From NCBI GenBank assembly GCA_016214265.1, contig JACROU010000090.1, positions 1 through 33,345 of the forward strand: DNA of 33,345 bases. The letters are read 5' to 3'. Source of the DNA: Candidatus Omnitrophota bacterium. GTDB taxonomy: Bacteria; Omnitrophota; Omnitrophia; Omnitrophales; JACROU01. Both the position numbers and the translations under genes were made by a program. Each line of letters opens with the position of its first letter. Position 1 is the first letter of the stretch. The notes beneath the pieces are model-generated. The model ran no database searches. It saw only the letters and a program-made list of their open reading frames with translations, and had not been told where the DNA came from. Positions 1-8,908 of the stretch are shown piece by piece.

Positions 1-3000
1 CCGCACAAAGATATTCTGAATTTGGGACCGCTCACGGGCGCTACTCAATATTTCCGTTTGAAGCTCAATAATTTAAGCGGCATCGATTTGACACAGATTA
101 AAGGCATTAATTTTGTGGTGGACCGCTACACGGTAGCGCCGGCCGACGGAGTGCTCACGCCAGCGAACCGGACAGGAAATGTGACGGTTCAATTCGCGCC
201 GGGTCTTGATGTGACAGGATTTCAACTCCCTCAGCAGAATTTAGCCGCGGCTGATATTAGCACACTTCCCGGCTTACCGGGACGAGTGGCGGGACCGGTT
301 CTTGTAAAAAGTGCGAGTGCCGTTGCTTCGCTTGCCCAATCTTCCCGAGGTGAATTCCGGATGACTTACGACGTGACGCCTCTGGTTTCTCAGAACGGCG
401 CCACGCATCAATTCTCGACGGCGTATGTCACGTATGATAATTTTGGCACCGATGATGGAGATCCTCAAACTACCGCTGACATTGAAACCAGTGATTTGTC
501 ACAGCTTCAAGGCAATCAGATTACCGTCGGTTTGACGGGTACTCCGGGTATGGACCTTCGCGTGGTGTTTGAAGACATCAACGGAAAAAAAGATTTTTTA
601 AATTTGGCCCAGCTCGGTGCGGGCGAGCAGTATTACCGCCTTAATTTATCACTTCTCGACACGTTGCAGGACGCCACTCCGCTTACCGGTATCGATTTGA
701 CACGCATCAAAGGCATCGGTTTTGAAATTACGGGTTTGCAGGCCGCACAGCCTGATCCGGCCCTGCCGAATGCGGGCCCCTTCCAGGGATTTTTGAATGT
801 GAAATTAAACGGGCTCGACGTAACGGGTCCGATTATCGCCGACACCCAACTCACTGCGGCCAGTATTTCAACATTGCAGGGGAGTCCCGATCCAGTGCTT
901 ACCGGAGGATCGAATTTGCCGAGCACAGTCACCCAGCAAAGCAATGATGTGGCGACATTAAATTACAACGTCACTCCGACCGTTGATGCGCAGGGAAATA
1001 CGGTGCACAAATACGCCGGCGTTTCCTTTAATTACGACAATTATGGCACCCCTGCGACGATTGAATACTTTGATCTTTCTGCCGCGAGCGAGCTCGTTGT
1101 CGGTTTGAGCGGCGCGCCGAACACGCGCGTGCGTGTTGTGTTCGAAGACAATGCCGGAGGCAAAGATTTTCTGAATCTGGATACCGTGACCGCCGCGGAA
1201 AAATATTACCGTCTGAATTTCAGTTTGCTGGACGGAGTTAATTTCAGCCGTATTTCGGCCATCAGCTTTGTTGTGGATGATTTTATTGCCGGCTCGTTTA
1301 CGGGCGCGTTGAACGTGAAATTGAACGGGCTCGACGTGACCGGAAACATTTTGCCCGGACAAAATTTAACGGCCGCTAACATTATCACTCTGCCTTTTAA
1401 TCCGGGTCCGGTGTTTATCAACAGTGCGAACGCAACCGGGCAGGTGATGCAATCGTCACGAAGCCAGGCGCGCCTGACTTATAACGTAACGCCGATTGTG
1501 ACGGGAAATCCGCCGAACACTGTCACCACGCATCAATTCGCCGGCATGGTGATCAATTATGATAATTTCAATACCCCCGTGGTAAAAGAATTTCGCGATT
1601 TGTCCGGAACCACCAATTTTATTTTTGGCCTGGCCGGAACGCCGGGAATGGATGTGCGCGTTCTTTTTGAAGACGTTGCCGGTGGATCTGATTTTTTCAA
1701 TCTGGGACAGCTTGGCGCGGGCGAGCAGTATTACAGTCTGGACCGGAATTTGCTCACTGGCGTTGATTTCACGAGAATCACGGGGATCAGTTTTGTCGTT
1801 GCGGGAACTCAGACTCCGAATTCCGCCGGCCCGTATCAGGGATTTTTGGATGTGAAAGTAAACGGTTTGGATGTTACGGGGCTTTTGACTCCGGATCAGA
1901 CTTTGACTATTGGAAATGTCACTCAGCTTTTGGGAAATCCGGGTCCCGTCACGGTGAAAAGTGCGAGTGCCACTGCAAATCTGGCGCAGTCTTCGCGCGA
2001 TCTGGTGTCGCTCACTTACGATGTGACACCGGTGGTTTCGGGGAATCCGGCAGTGGTGACCCAGCAATTTGCCGAGGCTCTTTTTAATTATGACAATTTT
2101 GGAACGCCGGCGGTGAAAGAATTTCAGGATTTATCCGCCCTCACGGAACTTGTGGTCGGACTTTCCGGCACCGTTGGGATGAACGTGAGTGTTACTTTCG
2201 AGGATGCGGCTGGGGTGAAAGATACGTTGAATTTGGGGCAGTTGTCCGCCGCCGAGCAGTATTTCCGGATTCCGCGTTCTTTCATTGATAACGTCAATTT
2301 CGCACAAATTACGGGCATCGGTTTCGTGGTATCCGGCACGCAGGCTCAGAATCCTCAGCCGGGCGGAGGGCCGTTTACCGGCAATCTGAACGTGCGGCTC
2401 AGCGGACTGGATGTGACGGGATTTATTCCAGCCAGCCAGAATTTAACCTCCGCAAATGTGACTTCGATGCCGAATCAGCCGCGTCCCGTGGTTACCGGCG
2501 GTTCGAGCGCGCTTACCGGCACGAATCAGCTGTCGAATAGTCAGGTGGATTTGGCTTATGACGTGACTGCGGTTTCCAGTTATTCTGGACTGACGGTGAC
2601 GTATGACAATCCGGGAACGCAAACGGTGGAATCGGGTAATTTAACGACCATCGGTGGAAATCTGGTGGTGGGGCTTCGCGGTCCCGCAGGCACCAACGTG
2701 CGTGTGGAATTTATCGACGCAGCCGGCAACCGGGATTTTCTGAATGTGGGTCCGGTCACGACGACGGAACAATTTTACAGTATGAATCTCGCCCTTTTGA
2801 GTCCGACGGTTAATATTTCGCAGATCGCGAATATCAATTTCATTATCACTCAAGCGCTGGTTCAAGATACTCAGGATATTTTAAACGTGCGCCTCGGCAA
2901 TCTGGATTTTCTCGGTTCCAGTTTTATTCAGCCCGAGCAGGGATTGACGGCGGCGAATGTTACAACGATTCCGGGTGCTCCGGAAGTGTTAACCACCGGA

Positions 3001-3905
3001 GGATCGGCGGCGGGCAGTTCCGTGTTCCAGCTTTCGACCAGTCGTACTGATTTAAATTACGATGTGACTCCGGCCGGTAGTTTTTCGGGAATCAATGTGA
3101 ATTATGATAATGCTGCTACGCCTGCCACTGAATTTCAGGATTTCAGTTCTCTCGGCGGCCAGATGATTGTGGGACTTCGTGGTCCGCTGGGTACTAATGT
3201 GCGCGTAGAATTTGAAGACTCAACCGGAGCAAGAAAATCGCTGACACTCGGCTCGGTCAACACGACAGAACAGTTTTACCGGCTGAATCTGGCGCAGGTC
3301 GCCGGCATTGATTTCACCAAAATCCGCCGCGTGAATTTCCTCGTTGATAATTCTCTTGTGCTCGACAAACAGGATGTCTTAAGTTTGCGTCTTGACGGCA
3401 TGCGGTTTACGAACATCATTCAACCGACAGTGGGACTGACGGAAGCGAGCCTTACGAATTTTCAGGCGGGTAATCCGCAGGCAGTTCTCTTGGGTGGATC
3501 CTCGAACCGGAGTTCTGTGGCGCAATTCTCCAACAGCCGTGTGGATCTGGATTATGACGTATCAGCACAATCCAGTTTTTCGGGAGCGGCGATTGCGTTC
3601 GATAATTTTCTGACGCAAGGTGTCGTGGAAACAATTAATTTGTCCGCTCAGCCGGATATCGTGGTGGGCGTGCGCGGTCAGATCGGCGATAGGGTGCGTC
3701 TTGAAATTGAGGATTCCGGCACGGCAAAAGCTTCCGTGGTGCTGGGCAATATCAACACCGTGGAGCAGTTTTACCGTATTCCGCTTAATTTGTTTACCGG
3801 CATCAATCTTGCGAGTGTCGCATCCATCAATTTTGTTGTCGATCAGAATTTTGTGTCGGATACCACGAATGTCATGCGTTTTCGTTTTGCCGGGCTCTCT
3901 CAACC
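1..3905 (+). repeat. N-terminal array of protein-level tandem repeats (one partial plus seven full units)
   Basis: Unit boundaries can be read from the recurring LDVTG-type block near 208, 818, 1330, 1867, 2407, 2905, 3400 and 3895. The first four intervals run about 510-610 nt. The last three are almost constant at about 495 nt. Nucleotide identity between units is clearly below protein similarity, so this is an old or diversifying array rather than a recent duplication. The last three units lack the DVTG tetrapeptide and have shorter loops, which suggests two sub-families. Confidence 0.8.
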
Positions 3906-6900
3906 CGCGTTGACGGCGCAAGAGCAGACGATCCGCCAAAACTTGATTCAGTCCCATCTCGGATTTTTCCAGTCGGGCGTCGGCATTGATCCCGCTACGC
4001 ATTTTCCGTTTGACAACATCACTTCGGCGGCAGTGCCTCAGCGTTTTACCCAGCCGACATCGATCGGATTTTATCTGCAGATTTTGTCAGATATTGCTGG
4101 AGGCCGAATTTCGAATCCAAGCATGACTTCATCCCAAGCGCTGGCCGAAGCCAATTTGGTGCTCGACAGCCTGCTTTCTGCTCAGGCCAATTATGGCTGG
4201 AATGGTCTGATTCCATTCCTCAATCTGAGTCCGCTTGGCCCCAGCACCACTCAGGTCGCGACGGGCGATAACGCCAATTTAGCGCAGAGCATCGCTGCGT
4301 TTGTCGGCGGGCTGGAGAGAACCGCGTTTGGCGGCGCCGATCAGGCACTGGCCACCACATTAATTGGCAAGGCGAATACGGCGCTGGGCAACATGGCCCA
4401 GGGATTTCAACAGATGTATGACCCGGGCAATGGTCTTTTCCGCGCGGAAGTGAATCGAACCAGCGGACAGTTCACGTCGCTCTGGATCGACCGTTTCAAC
4501 AATGAATTTCGCGCTCCGGTCGGATTTGTGTCGCTTTTTTACGGAATCAATCAGTCGGTGTTTCTCAATCCTTCATCCCTGAACAAGGTGTACACGGATT
4601 CTTTGGGAAATAATGTGGACGTGATGACCTCGTTTGACGGCGGGGCGTTCCAGATGTTCTGGCCGCTTCTTCGCGCCAATGAGGAAAAATACGTGGAAAT
4701 GCTTCCGGCGCTTCAGAATTTTCTTTACGCCGCGGCGGATTATGCCAAACGGAATAATATTCCTGGCCTGATTTCTGCCAGCTCAACGCCCGAAAACGGA
4801 TATCTGGGGCTTTTGGGCGTTCCCGAAATCGGAGAAATTAATCCGCTAGCGCTGGCTTTCGATATCGGTTCGGTTTATGCGTTGGCAAGCGCTTTTAGTG
4901 TGGCGCCGTCATTTGTTCTGGCATGGCTGGATAATTTAAGAATTCAGGCTCCGGCGATTTCCGGCCCGTTCGGATTTTTTGACTCGTTCCGCTCTTCCAC
5001 GGAAGTAGGCCAGAGATTTTTCGCGATCGATCAGGCCTCTCTTATTCTGGGACTGGCGGATGCGGGTGGTGATGACTTTGACACGTTCATGGCTAATCGA
5101 GGTTTGAAGGATGATTTTGAGCGGCTTTACGAGCAGAAATTTATCGATATTCGGCCGAATCAGAATCCGCTTCCTTCACCTCCGGTGGTTCCGGCTAGGA
5201 CGTTTGCCGTGCTCAACAATTTCAGCTCGCAGGGTATGACAGGAACATTTGCCAACGGGGCTTCGAGTCTTAACGTGAGCAATGGCTACACAATTTCGAA
5301 TAGATTTTTTTATTCTGGCCAGGCCGCGCGTGCTGGCCATTTCTTTGTGCTGGATCAAATTCATGACAGCGCGAATGAAACGCTTGTGATCAAATATACT
5401 GCCACGACAACGCCGCAGCAGCTCGAAGTCGAATTGATCGACAATACTGGCGCTGTTGCGGGAACGTTTACGGTTCCGGTCACTGCGGGTGCGGGTTTCC
5501 GTGAGGCGACGGTTCAGATTCCGAACACGAACGCATTCCGCCAGATCAGCCGCGTCAATGTGCTGGTGAATCCCGCGGCGACAGGAGTTACTGCGGCCGA
5601 TTTCAGCATTCATCAGCTCAATTTCAAATTCCTGGGCACGATTCCGCCGGTTTCTCCGAATCCGGCGCTGACCGTGGCGAATGTTAATTCTTTGCCAGCC
5701 AACTTTGGTTTGACGAACACGGGTGGTTCCGTAGCAGGCACTTCAATCAATCAGATTTCGTCTTCGCAGTTTAGCCTCAACATCAACAATCAGGCGGCCG
5801 GGAATTACGGCGGTGCTTCTGTGATGTTTGATAATTCCGGTACTTTGGGGACTGTGGAAACACAGAACTTTAACACCGTGCCCCAGCTTGTTGTGGGACT
5901 TTCATCGCCGCAGTTTTCTCAGGGAAAGCTTGAGTTTATCGATATCAACGGAAATCGCAGTACCTTTACGCTTGCGGGAATTACGAACACCGAGAAATTC
6001 TGGTCCGTTGATCTCAACAATCTGGCGCCGGGATTTGACCGCTCGCGGATTCAGATGATTAATTTTATCGTGGATACACAGGCTCAGGGCGTGCTGAACG
6101 TGCGCACGGCAGGACTCGCGTTTACGCCGGTGTTTTCGCCCGATCCGACCGTGCTTTTGGGGCAGCAGTCTACCTTTAATTCGCCTTCTCCAGAGGCGAT
6201 TTTGACATTCGGTTCTGTGGCGGGAAGTACCGCGACCCAGCCGTCTGCTTCGGAAATTACGGTGAATTACAATAACGCCGCGGCAGGGAATTATGCCGGG
6301 GCGACACTTAATTTCGACAATTTTGGGGTTCCGGGAATTCAGGTCATCGATCTTTCAGCGCGGGCCGAAATTATTTTGGGATTGCGTTCGACGCCGAATC
6401 TTGCCAGTGTGAAACTGGAAATGATTGACGCGGCGGGGCAGTCGAGTTTTGTGCGGCTTTCGTCCGTGACGGGAGCTGAGCAGTTCTGGCGTGTGGCCCT
6501 CAGCAATTTTTCTGGAATTAATTTAGCTCAGGTCCGATTTATCAACGTAATCAGTGATCAGCCGGGAAACGGGAATTTCACTGTGCGTGTGAACGGCCAG
6601 CAATTTACGCCGGCGGTAACACCCGATACGACCGGTTTAACGGCCGCGAATATTACAACGTTTCCAAATTTCCCGGTTCCGGGGTTGACAGGCGGATCCA
6701 GCGCAGCTTCTGTGTTTACCCGGGTTTCATCGAGTCAGGTGAATGTGGCTTATGATGTGACCGCGGCGGGAAGTTTCAGTGGTGTTTCGTTGACATACGC
6801 TGCTGATCAGGATCTTTCAACGCTTCCGGGAAGCCGGGTTGTTCTTGGCGTGCGCCGCACCGGTGCGGTATCTGGAACTATCCGAGTGAAACTGGAACTG

Positions 6901-7104
6901 GTGGATGCCAGCGGAATGCGTGCTACGGTGTTTATTGATTCTGTCACTGCAAATCCATCCATTTATGCGGTGCCGTTCAGTGTTTTACCTGTCGGCTTTG
7001 ATATCACAAAAGTGAAGATGTTAAGCTGGATTGTGGATCAAAACGGAGTGACAGTTCCCACCCAAACCGGAACCATCGAAGTTAATATCAACGGAATCGC
7101 TTAA
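1..7104 (+). CDS. Giant modular secreted-type protein: carbohydrate-binding-like repeats around a glucoamylase-like domain (5' partial)
   Basis: The frame is open from base 1, and the first residues already match the middle of a repeat unit, so the start lies upstream and the first internal ATG (22) is not the start. About 2,367 residues are visible. Eleven complete units of about 160-200 residues plus one partial unit can be counted. Each follows the pattern YDN..., DLS...LVVGL.G, V.V.FED..G, L.LG.....EQ.YRL, GI....I..I.FVVD, then LNGLDVTG. This resembles the beta-sandwich CBM11/CIA30-like fold. Between roughly 3910 and 5140 lies a helical domain of about 400 residues resembling the glucoamylase-like family (PF10091, related to GH144). 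Blocks supporting this are PTSIGFYLQ, TGDNANLAQS, FDGGAFQMFWPLL and GPFGFFDSF. No membrane anchor or sorting signal is visible at the C-terminus. A role in binding and cutting a glucan outside the cell is inference; the signal peptide would be upstream. Confidence 0.8.
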   Translation, partial: PHKDILNLGPLTGATQYFRLKLNNLSGIDLTQIKGINFVVDRYTVAPADGVLTPANRTGNVTVQFAPGLDVTGFQLPQQNLAAADISTLPGLPGRVAGPVLVKSASAVASLAQSSRGEFRMTYDVTPLVSQNGATHQFSTAYVTYDNFGTDDGDPQTTADIETSDLSQLQGNQITVGLTGTPGMDLRVVFEDINGKKDFLNLAQLGAGEQYYRLNLSLLDTLQDATPLTGIDLTRIKGIGFEITGLQAAQPDPALPNAGPFQGFLNVKLNGLDVTGPIIADTQLTAASISTLQGSPDPVLTGGSNLPSTVTQQSNDVATLNYNVTPTVDAQGNTVHKYAGVSFNYDNYGTPATIEYFDLSAASELVVGLSGAPNTRVRVVFEDNAGGKDFLNLDTVTAAEKYYRLNFSLLDGVNFSRISAISFVVDDFIAGSFTGALNVKLNGLDVTGNILPGQNLTAANIITLPFNPGPVFINSANATGQVMQSSRSQARLTYNVTPIVTGNPPNTVTTHQFAGMVINYDNFNTPVVKEFRDLSGTTNFIFGLAGTPGMDVRVLFEDVAGGSDFFNLGQLGAGEQYYSLDRNLLTGVDFTRITGISFVVAGTQTPNSAGPYQGFLDVKVNGLDVTGLLTPDQTLTIGNVTQLLGNPGPVTVKSASATANLAQSSRDLVSLTYDVTPVVSGNPAVVTQQFAEALFNYDNFGTPAVKEFQDLSALTELVVGLSGTVGMNVSVTFEDAAGVKDTLNLGQLSAAEQYFRIPRSFIDNVNFAQITGIGFVVSGTQAQNPQPGGGPFTGNLNVRLSGLDVTGFIPASQNLTSANVTSMPNQPRPVVTGGSSALTGTNQLSNSQVDLAYDVTAVSSYSGLTVTYDNPGTQTVESGNLTTIGGNLVVGLRGPAGTNVRVEFIDAAGNRDFLNVGPVTTTEQFYSMNLALLSPTVNISQIANINFIITQALVQDTQDILNVRLGNLDFLGSSFIQPEQGLTAANVTTIPGAPEVLTTGGSAAGSSVFQLSTSRTDLNYDVTPAGSFSGINVNYDNAATPATEFQDFSSLGGQMIVGLRGPLGTNVRVEFEDSTGARKSLTLGSVNTTEQFYRLNLAQVAGIDFTKIRRVNFLVDNSLVLDKQDVLSLRLDGMRFTNIIQPTVGLTEASLTNFQAGNPQAVLLGGSSNRSSVAQFSNSRVDLDYDVSAQSSFSGAAIAFDNFLTQGVVETINLSAQPDIVVGVRGQIGDRVRLEIEDSGTAKASVVLGNINTVEQFYRIPLNLFTGINLASVASINFVVDQNFVSDTTNVMRFRFAGLSQPALTAQEQTIRQNLIQSHLGFFQSGVGIDPATHFPFDNITSAAVPQRFTQPTSIGFYLQILSDIAGGRISNPSMTSSQALAEANLVLDSLLSAQANYGWNGLIPFLNLSPLGPSTTQVATGDNANLAQSIAAFVGGLERTAFGGADQALATTLIGKANTALGNMAQGFQQMYDPGNGLFRAEVNRTSGQFTSLWIDRFNNEFRAPVGFVSLFYGINQSVFLNPSSLNKVYTDSLGNNVDVMTSFDGGAFQMFWPLLRANEEKYVEMLPALQNFLYAAADYAKRNNIPGLISASSTPENGYLGLLGVPEIGEINPLALAFDIGSVYALASAFSVAPSFVLAWLDNLRIQAPAISGPFGFFDSFRSSTEVGQRFFAIDQASLILGLADAGGDDFDTFMANRGLKDDFERLYEQKFIDIRPNQNPLPSPPVVPARTFAVLNNFSSQGMTGTFANGASSLNVSNGYTISNRFFYSGQAARAGHFFVLDQIHDSANETLVIKYTATTTPQQLEVELIDNTGAVAGTFTVPVTAGAGFREATVQIPNTNAFRQISRVNVLVNPAATGVTAADFSIHQLNFKFLGTIPPVSPNPALTVANVNSLPANFGLTNTGGSVAGTSINQISSSQFSLNINNQAAGNYGGASVMFDNSGTLGTVETQNFNTVPQLVVGLSSPQFSQGKLEFIDINGNRSTFTLAGITNTEKFWSVDLNNLAPGFDRSRIQMINFIVDTQAQGVLNVRTAGLAFTPVFSPDPTVLLGQQSTFNSPSPEAILTFGSVAGSTATQPSASEITVNYNNAAAGNYAGATLNFDNFGVPGIQVIDLSARAEIILGLRSTPNLASVKLEMIDAAGQSSFVRLSSVTGAEQFWRVALSNFSGINLAQVRFINVISDQPGNGNFTVRVNGQQFTPAVTPDTTGLTAANITTFPNFPVPGLTGGSSAASVFTRVSSSQVNVAYDVTAAGSFSGVSLTYAADQDLSTLPGSRVVLGVRRTGAVSGTIRVKLELVDASGMRATVFIDSVTANPSIYAVPFSVLPVGFDITKVKMLSWIVDQNGVTVPTQTGTIEVNINGIA
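5195..7101 (+). repeat. C-terminal array of protein-level repeats (four units) after the glucoamylase-like domain
   Basis: Three units (about 5660-6130, 6135-6615 and 6620-7101) keep the same landmarks as the N-terminal array: YDN/FDN, DLS, VVGL/LGLR, KLE.ID..G, EQFW, and FIVD or WIVD. The unit right after the enzyme-like domain (about 5195-5650) is the most divergent. It keeps the VELID..G strand and the final LNFKFLG strand but has a different N-terminal half. Confidence 0.7.
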
Positions 7105-7108
7105 AAAC

Positions 7109-7163
7109 AGGAGTTAGGAGATACGAGTTAGGAGCTAGCTCGTTTTCCTAATTCCTAACTCCT
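7109..7163. terminator. Inverted repeat between the convergent giant gene and tRNA-Asp
   Basis: AGGAGTTAGGA at 7109-7119 is the exact reverse complement of TCCTAACTCCT at 7153-7163. Inside the arms, GAGTTAGGAG occurs twice (7111-7120 and 7125-7134) and GAGCTAGCTC (7132-7141) is a perfect palindrome. It starts 5 nt after the stop of the giant gene and ends 13 nt before the 3' end of the oppositely oriented tRNA, which suits a two-way terminator. It also looks like a small dispersed repeat. The terminator role is inferred from position. Confidence 0.5.
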
Positions 7164-7176
7164 ATCTGCTAAAAAA

Positions 7177-7253
7177 TGGCGGGAGCGACGGGACTTGAAC
7201 CCGCAACATCCAGATCGACAGTCTGGCACTCTAACCAATTGAGCTACGCCCCC
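7177..7253 (-). tRNA. tRNA-Asp (GTC)
   Basis: Read on the minus strand, the 77-nt sequence folds as a complete cloverleaf. The acceptor stem is GGGGGCG paired with CGCTCCC (one G-T pair), with discriminator G and an encoded CCA. The anticodon stem is CCAGA/TCTGG with loop CTGTCGA, giving anticodon GTC. The T arm contains GGGTTCAAGTCCC. It reads the Asp codons GAC and GAT. Confidence 0.95.
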
Positions 7254-7372
7254 GCGGAAGGAATTACCTGATTGCGGCACTGCTGCTTGTCTATTACAAT
7301 TGACGAAAGGCTGGGATTTTACTCGAGTTAGCCCCACGTTTCAACGGTTGTTTTGGAGTAGAAAAGGTAATT

Positions 7373-8902
7373 ATGAGCCTGGTTATTCCGCTCGGATCGG
7401 CAAAGATAAGAGACGACGAAAACACCCTTCCGGCACCCATCACGAAACGCGATCCATCCACCTTCGAAAATTACATTCATGACGCTTCCAACTTTAGGGG
7501 CAGCGCCGAATCCGTTTTTATTCCGTTCAGTGAAAAACAAATCGCTGATTTCTTGAAAGAACAGTCTTCCCGAAAAATCCCCGTCACGATTGAAGGGGGC
7601 CATACCGGTCTGACGGGAGGCGGGGTGCCAGGGGGAGGCGTCGTGCTTTCTCTCGAGAAACTCTCGCATATTTCAGAAATTCGAAACAATGCAATTCGCG
7701 TCGACAGTGGCGCGGTGTTACGTGATCTTCAGGATTTTGTTCAGTCAAAAAAGTGTATGTACTCGCCCGATCCGACCGAGCGGTCCGCGTTTGTTGGCGG
7801 CACGGTTGCAACTAACGCTTCAGGCCCCCGAACATTCAAATATGGTTCCACACGAGGACATGTTCGAAAAATGCGCGTCGTGCTTTCGAGCGGTGATGTG
7901 CTGTCACTTGAACGCGGCCGGTATCTATTGGGCGCGGATCGAACGGTTGTTTTAGAATCGAAAGACGGTCGGCGAATTGATTTTCAAATTCCAACGTATG
8001 CTATGCCGAAAACCAAAAATGCCGCCGGCTATTTTGTGAAACCCGGAATGGATTTGATCGACTTGTTTATCGGTTCGGAAGGAACTTTGGGCGTGATTAC
8101 GGAGCTGGAGTTGGCACTCGTCTCTTGCCCTGAAAAGATTTTTGGTGTGATTGCTTTTTTTGAATCGGAAGATGCCGCGATTCGTTTTGTGGCGAAAGCC
8201 CGGAGCGAGCAACCGGCCAGTGTGTTGGAATATTTTGATTCTCGATCGCTTCATTTGCTTCGAGATAAATTTCCGAAAATTCCGCAGGATGCCAACGCCG
8301 CGGTTTTCTTTGAACAGGAAGTTGCGGGGGCGAGTGAGGCTGAATTGCTCGACCGTTGGCTTAAGCTCATGGCCAAATGTGAAGCTCTCGTGGATCAATC
8401 CTGGGTCGGTTTGGACGCGAAGCGCCAAGGTGAATTTCGGGATTTTCGTCATGAGATTGGCGTCATCATCAATGAAACGATGGCGCGGCGGGGTATGCGA
8501 AAAGTGGGAACCGATATGGCGGTGCCGGACGAAGCGCTGCTTCCGATGATGAAGTTTTATCGCGACACGATTCGTGAGTCTGGACTGGATTCCGCAACCT
8601 TTGGTCATATCGGAAATAACCATCTGCATGTCAATTTGCTTCCAAAATCGAAAGAAGAATTCGACCAGGCCTGGATTCTGTACCGGAAATGGATTGAGAG
8701 GGTGATCTCACTTGGCGGTACGGTTGCGGCGGAACACGGGATTGGCAAAATCAAAGTTCCATTTCTTGAGATGATGTACGGTCCAAAAGTGATCGAGGAA
8801 ATGCGCGCGCTGAAAAAATCTATAGATCCTGCCGGAATTTTGGGGCGGGGAACGATGTTTGCATTCTGTCATCCTGAGCCCACACAACAGGGCTCAGGAT
8901 GA
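7373..8902 (+). CDS. FAD-linked oxidase, GlcD / D-lactate dehydrogenase type
   Basis: This 509-residue flavoprotein is predicted to oxidise a D-2-hydroxy acid such as glycolate or D-lactate. The N-terminal half carries the PCMH-type FAD-binding fold: EGGHTGLTGGGVPGGG at about residues 74-89, then PDPTERSAFVGGTVATNASG at about 132-151. The C-terminal FAD-oxidase domain holds GHIGNNHLHVN (about 411) and AAEHGIGKIK (about 452), near flavin and active-site positions in the family. The ATG at 7373 has purine-rich AAAAGG just upstream. The gene stands alone, between tRNA-Asp and a convergent dehydrogenase. Its last residues (about 499-509) are encoded by a palindromic intergenic element rather than by family-conserved sequence. 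GlcD, Dld and D-2-hydroxyglutarate dehydrogenase cannot be told apart from sequence here. No iron-sulfur partner such as GlcF lies next to it. Confidence 0.85.
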   Translation: MSLVIPLGSAKIRDDENTLPAPITKRDPSTFENYIHDASNFRGSAESVFIPFSEKQIADFLKEQSSRKIPVTIEGGHTGLTGGGVPGGGVVLSLEKLSHISEIRNNAIRVDSGAVLRDLQDFVQSKKCMYSPDPTERSAFVGGTVATNASGPRTFKYGSTRGHVRKMRVVLSSGDVLSLERGRYLLGADRTVVLESKDGRRIDFQIPTYAMPKTKNAAGYFVKPGMDLIDLFIGSEGTLGVITELELALVSCPEKIFGVIAFFESEDAAIRFVAKARSEQPASVLEYFDSRSLHLLRDKFPKIPQDANAAVFFEQEVAGASEAELLDRWLKLMAKCEALVDQSWVGLDAKRQGEFRDFRHEIGVIINETMARRGMRKVGTDMAVPDEALLPMMKFYRDTIRESGLDSATFGHIGNNHLHVNLLPKSKEEFDQAWILYRKWIERVISLGGTVAAEHGIGKIKVPFLEMMYGPKVIEEMRALKKSIDPAGILGRGTMFAFCHPEPTQQGSG

Positions 8903-8907
8903 CAGAA
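8864..8907. terminator. Perfect 18-bp palindrome between convergent genes, overlapping the oxidase stop codon
   Basis: TTCTGTCATCCTGAGCCC (8864-8881) pairs exactly with 8890-8907 across an 8-nt loop (8882-8889). It lies between the convergent oxidase (stop at 8900-8902, inside the right arm) and dehydrogenase (ends 8909). The stem could stop transcription from both sides. The TCATCCTGAGC core resembles short repeats I have seen in unrelated bacterial genomes, so it may be a mobile repeat that was co-opted; that is from memory and unverified. Confidence 0.75.
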
Positions 8908-8908
8908 G

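Noticed and set aside
1456..2067. Minus-strand open frames opposite the giant repeat gene, some similar to each other
   Set aside because: Their similarity comes from the sense-strand repeats; none has a domain or start signal of its own.
1..3905. CRISPR-like or satellite DNA repeat
   Set aside because: The periodicity is at protein level with unit lengths of about 500-600 nt and diverged nucleotides; there are no short identical repeats with spacers. No CRISPR array exists elsewhere in the window either.
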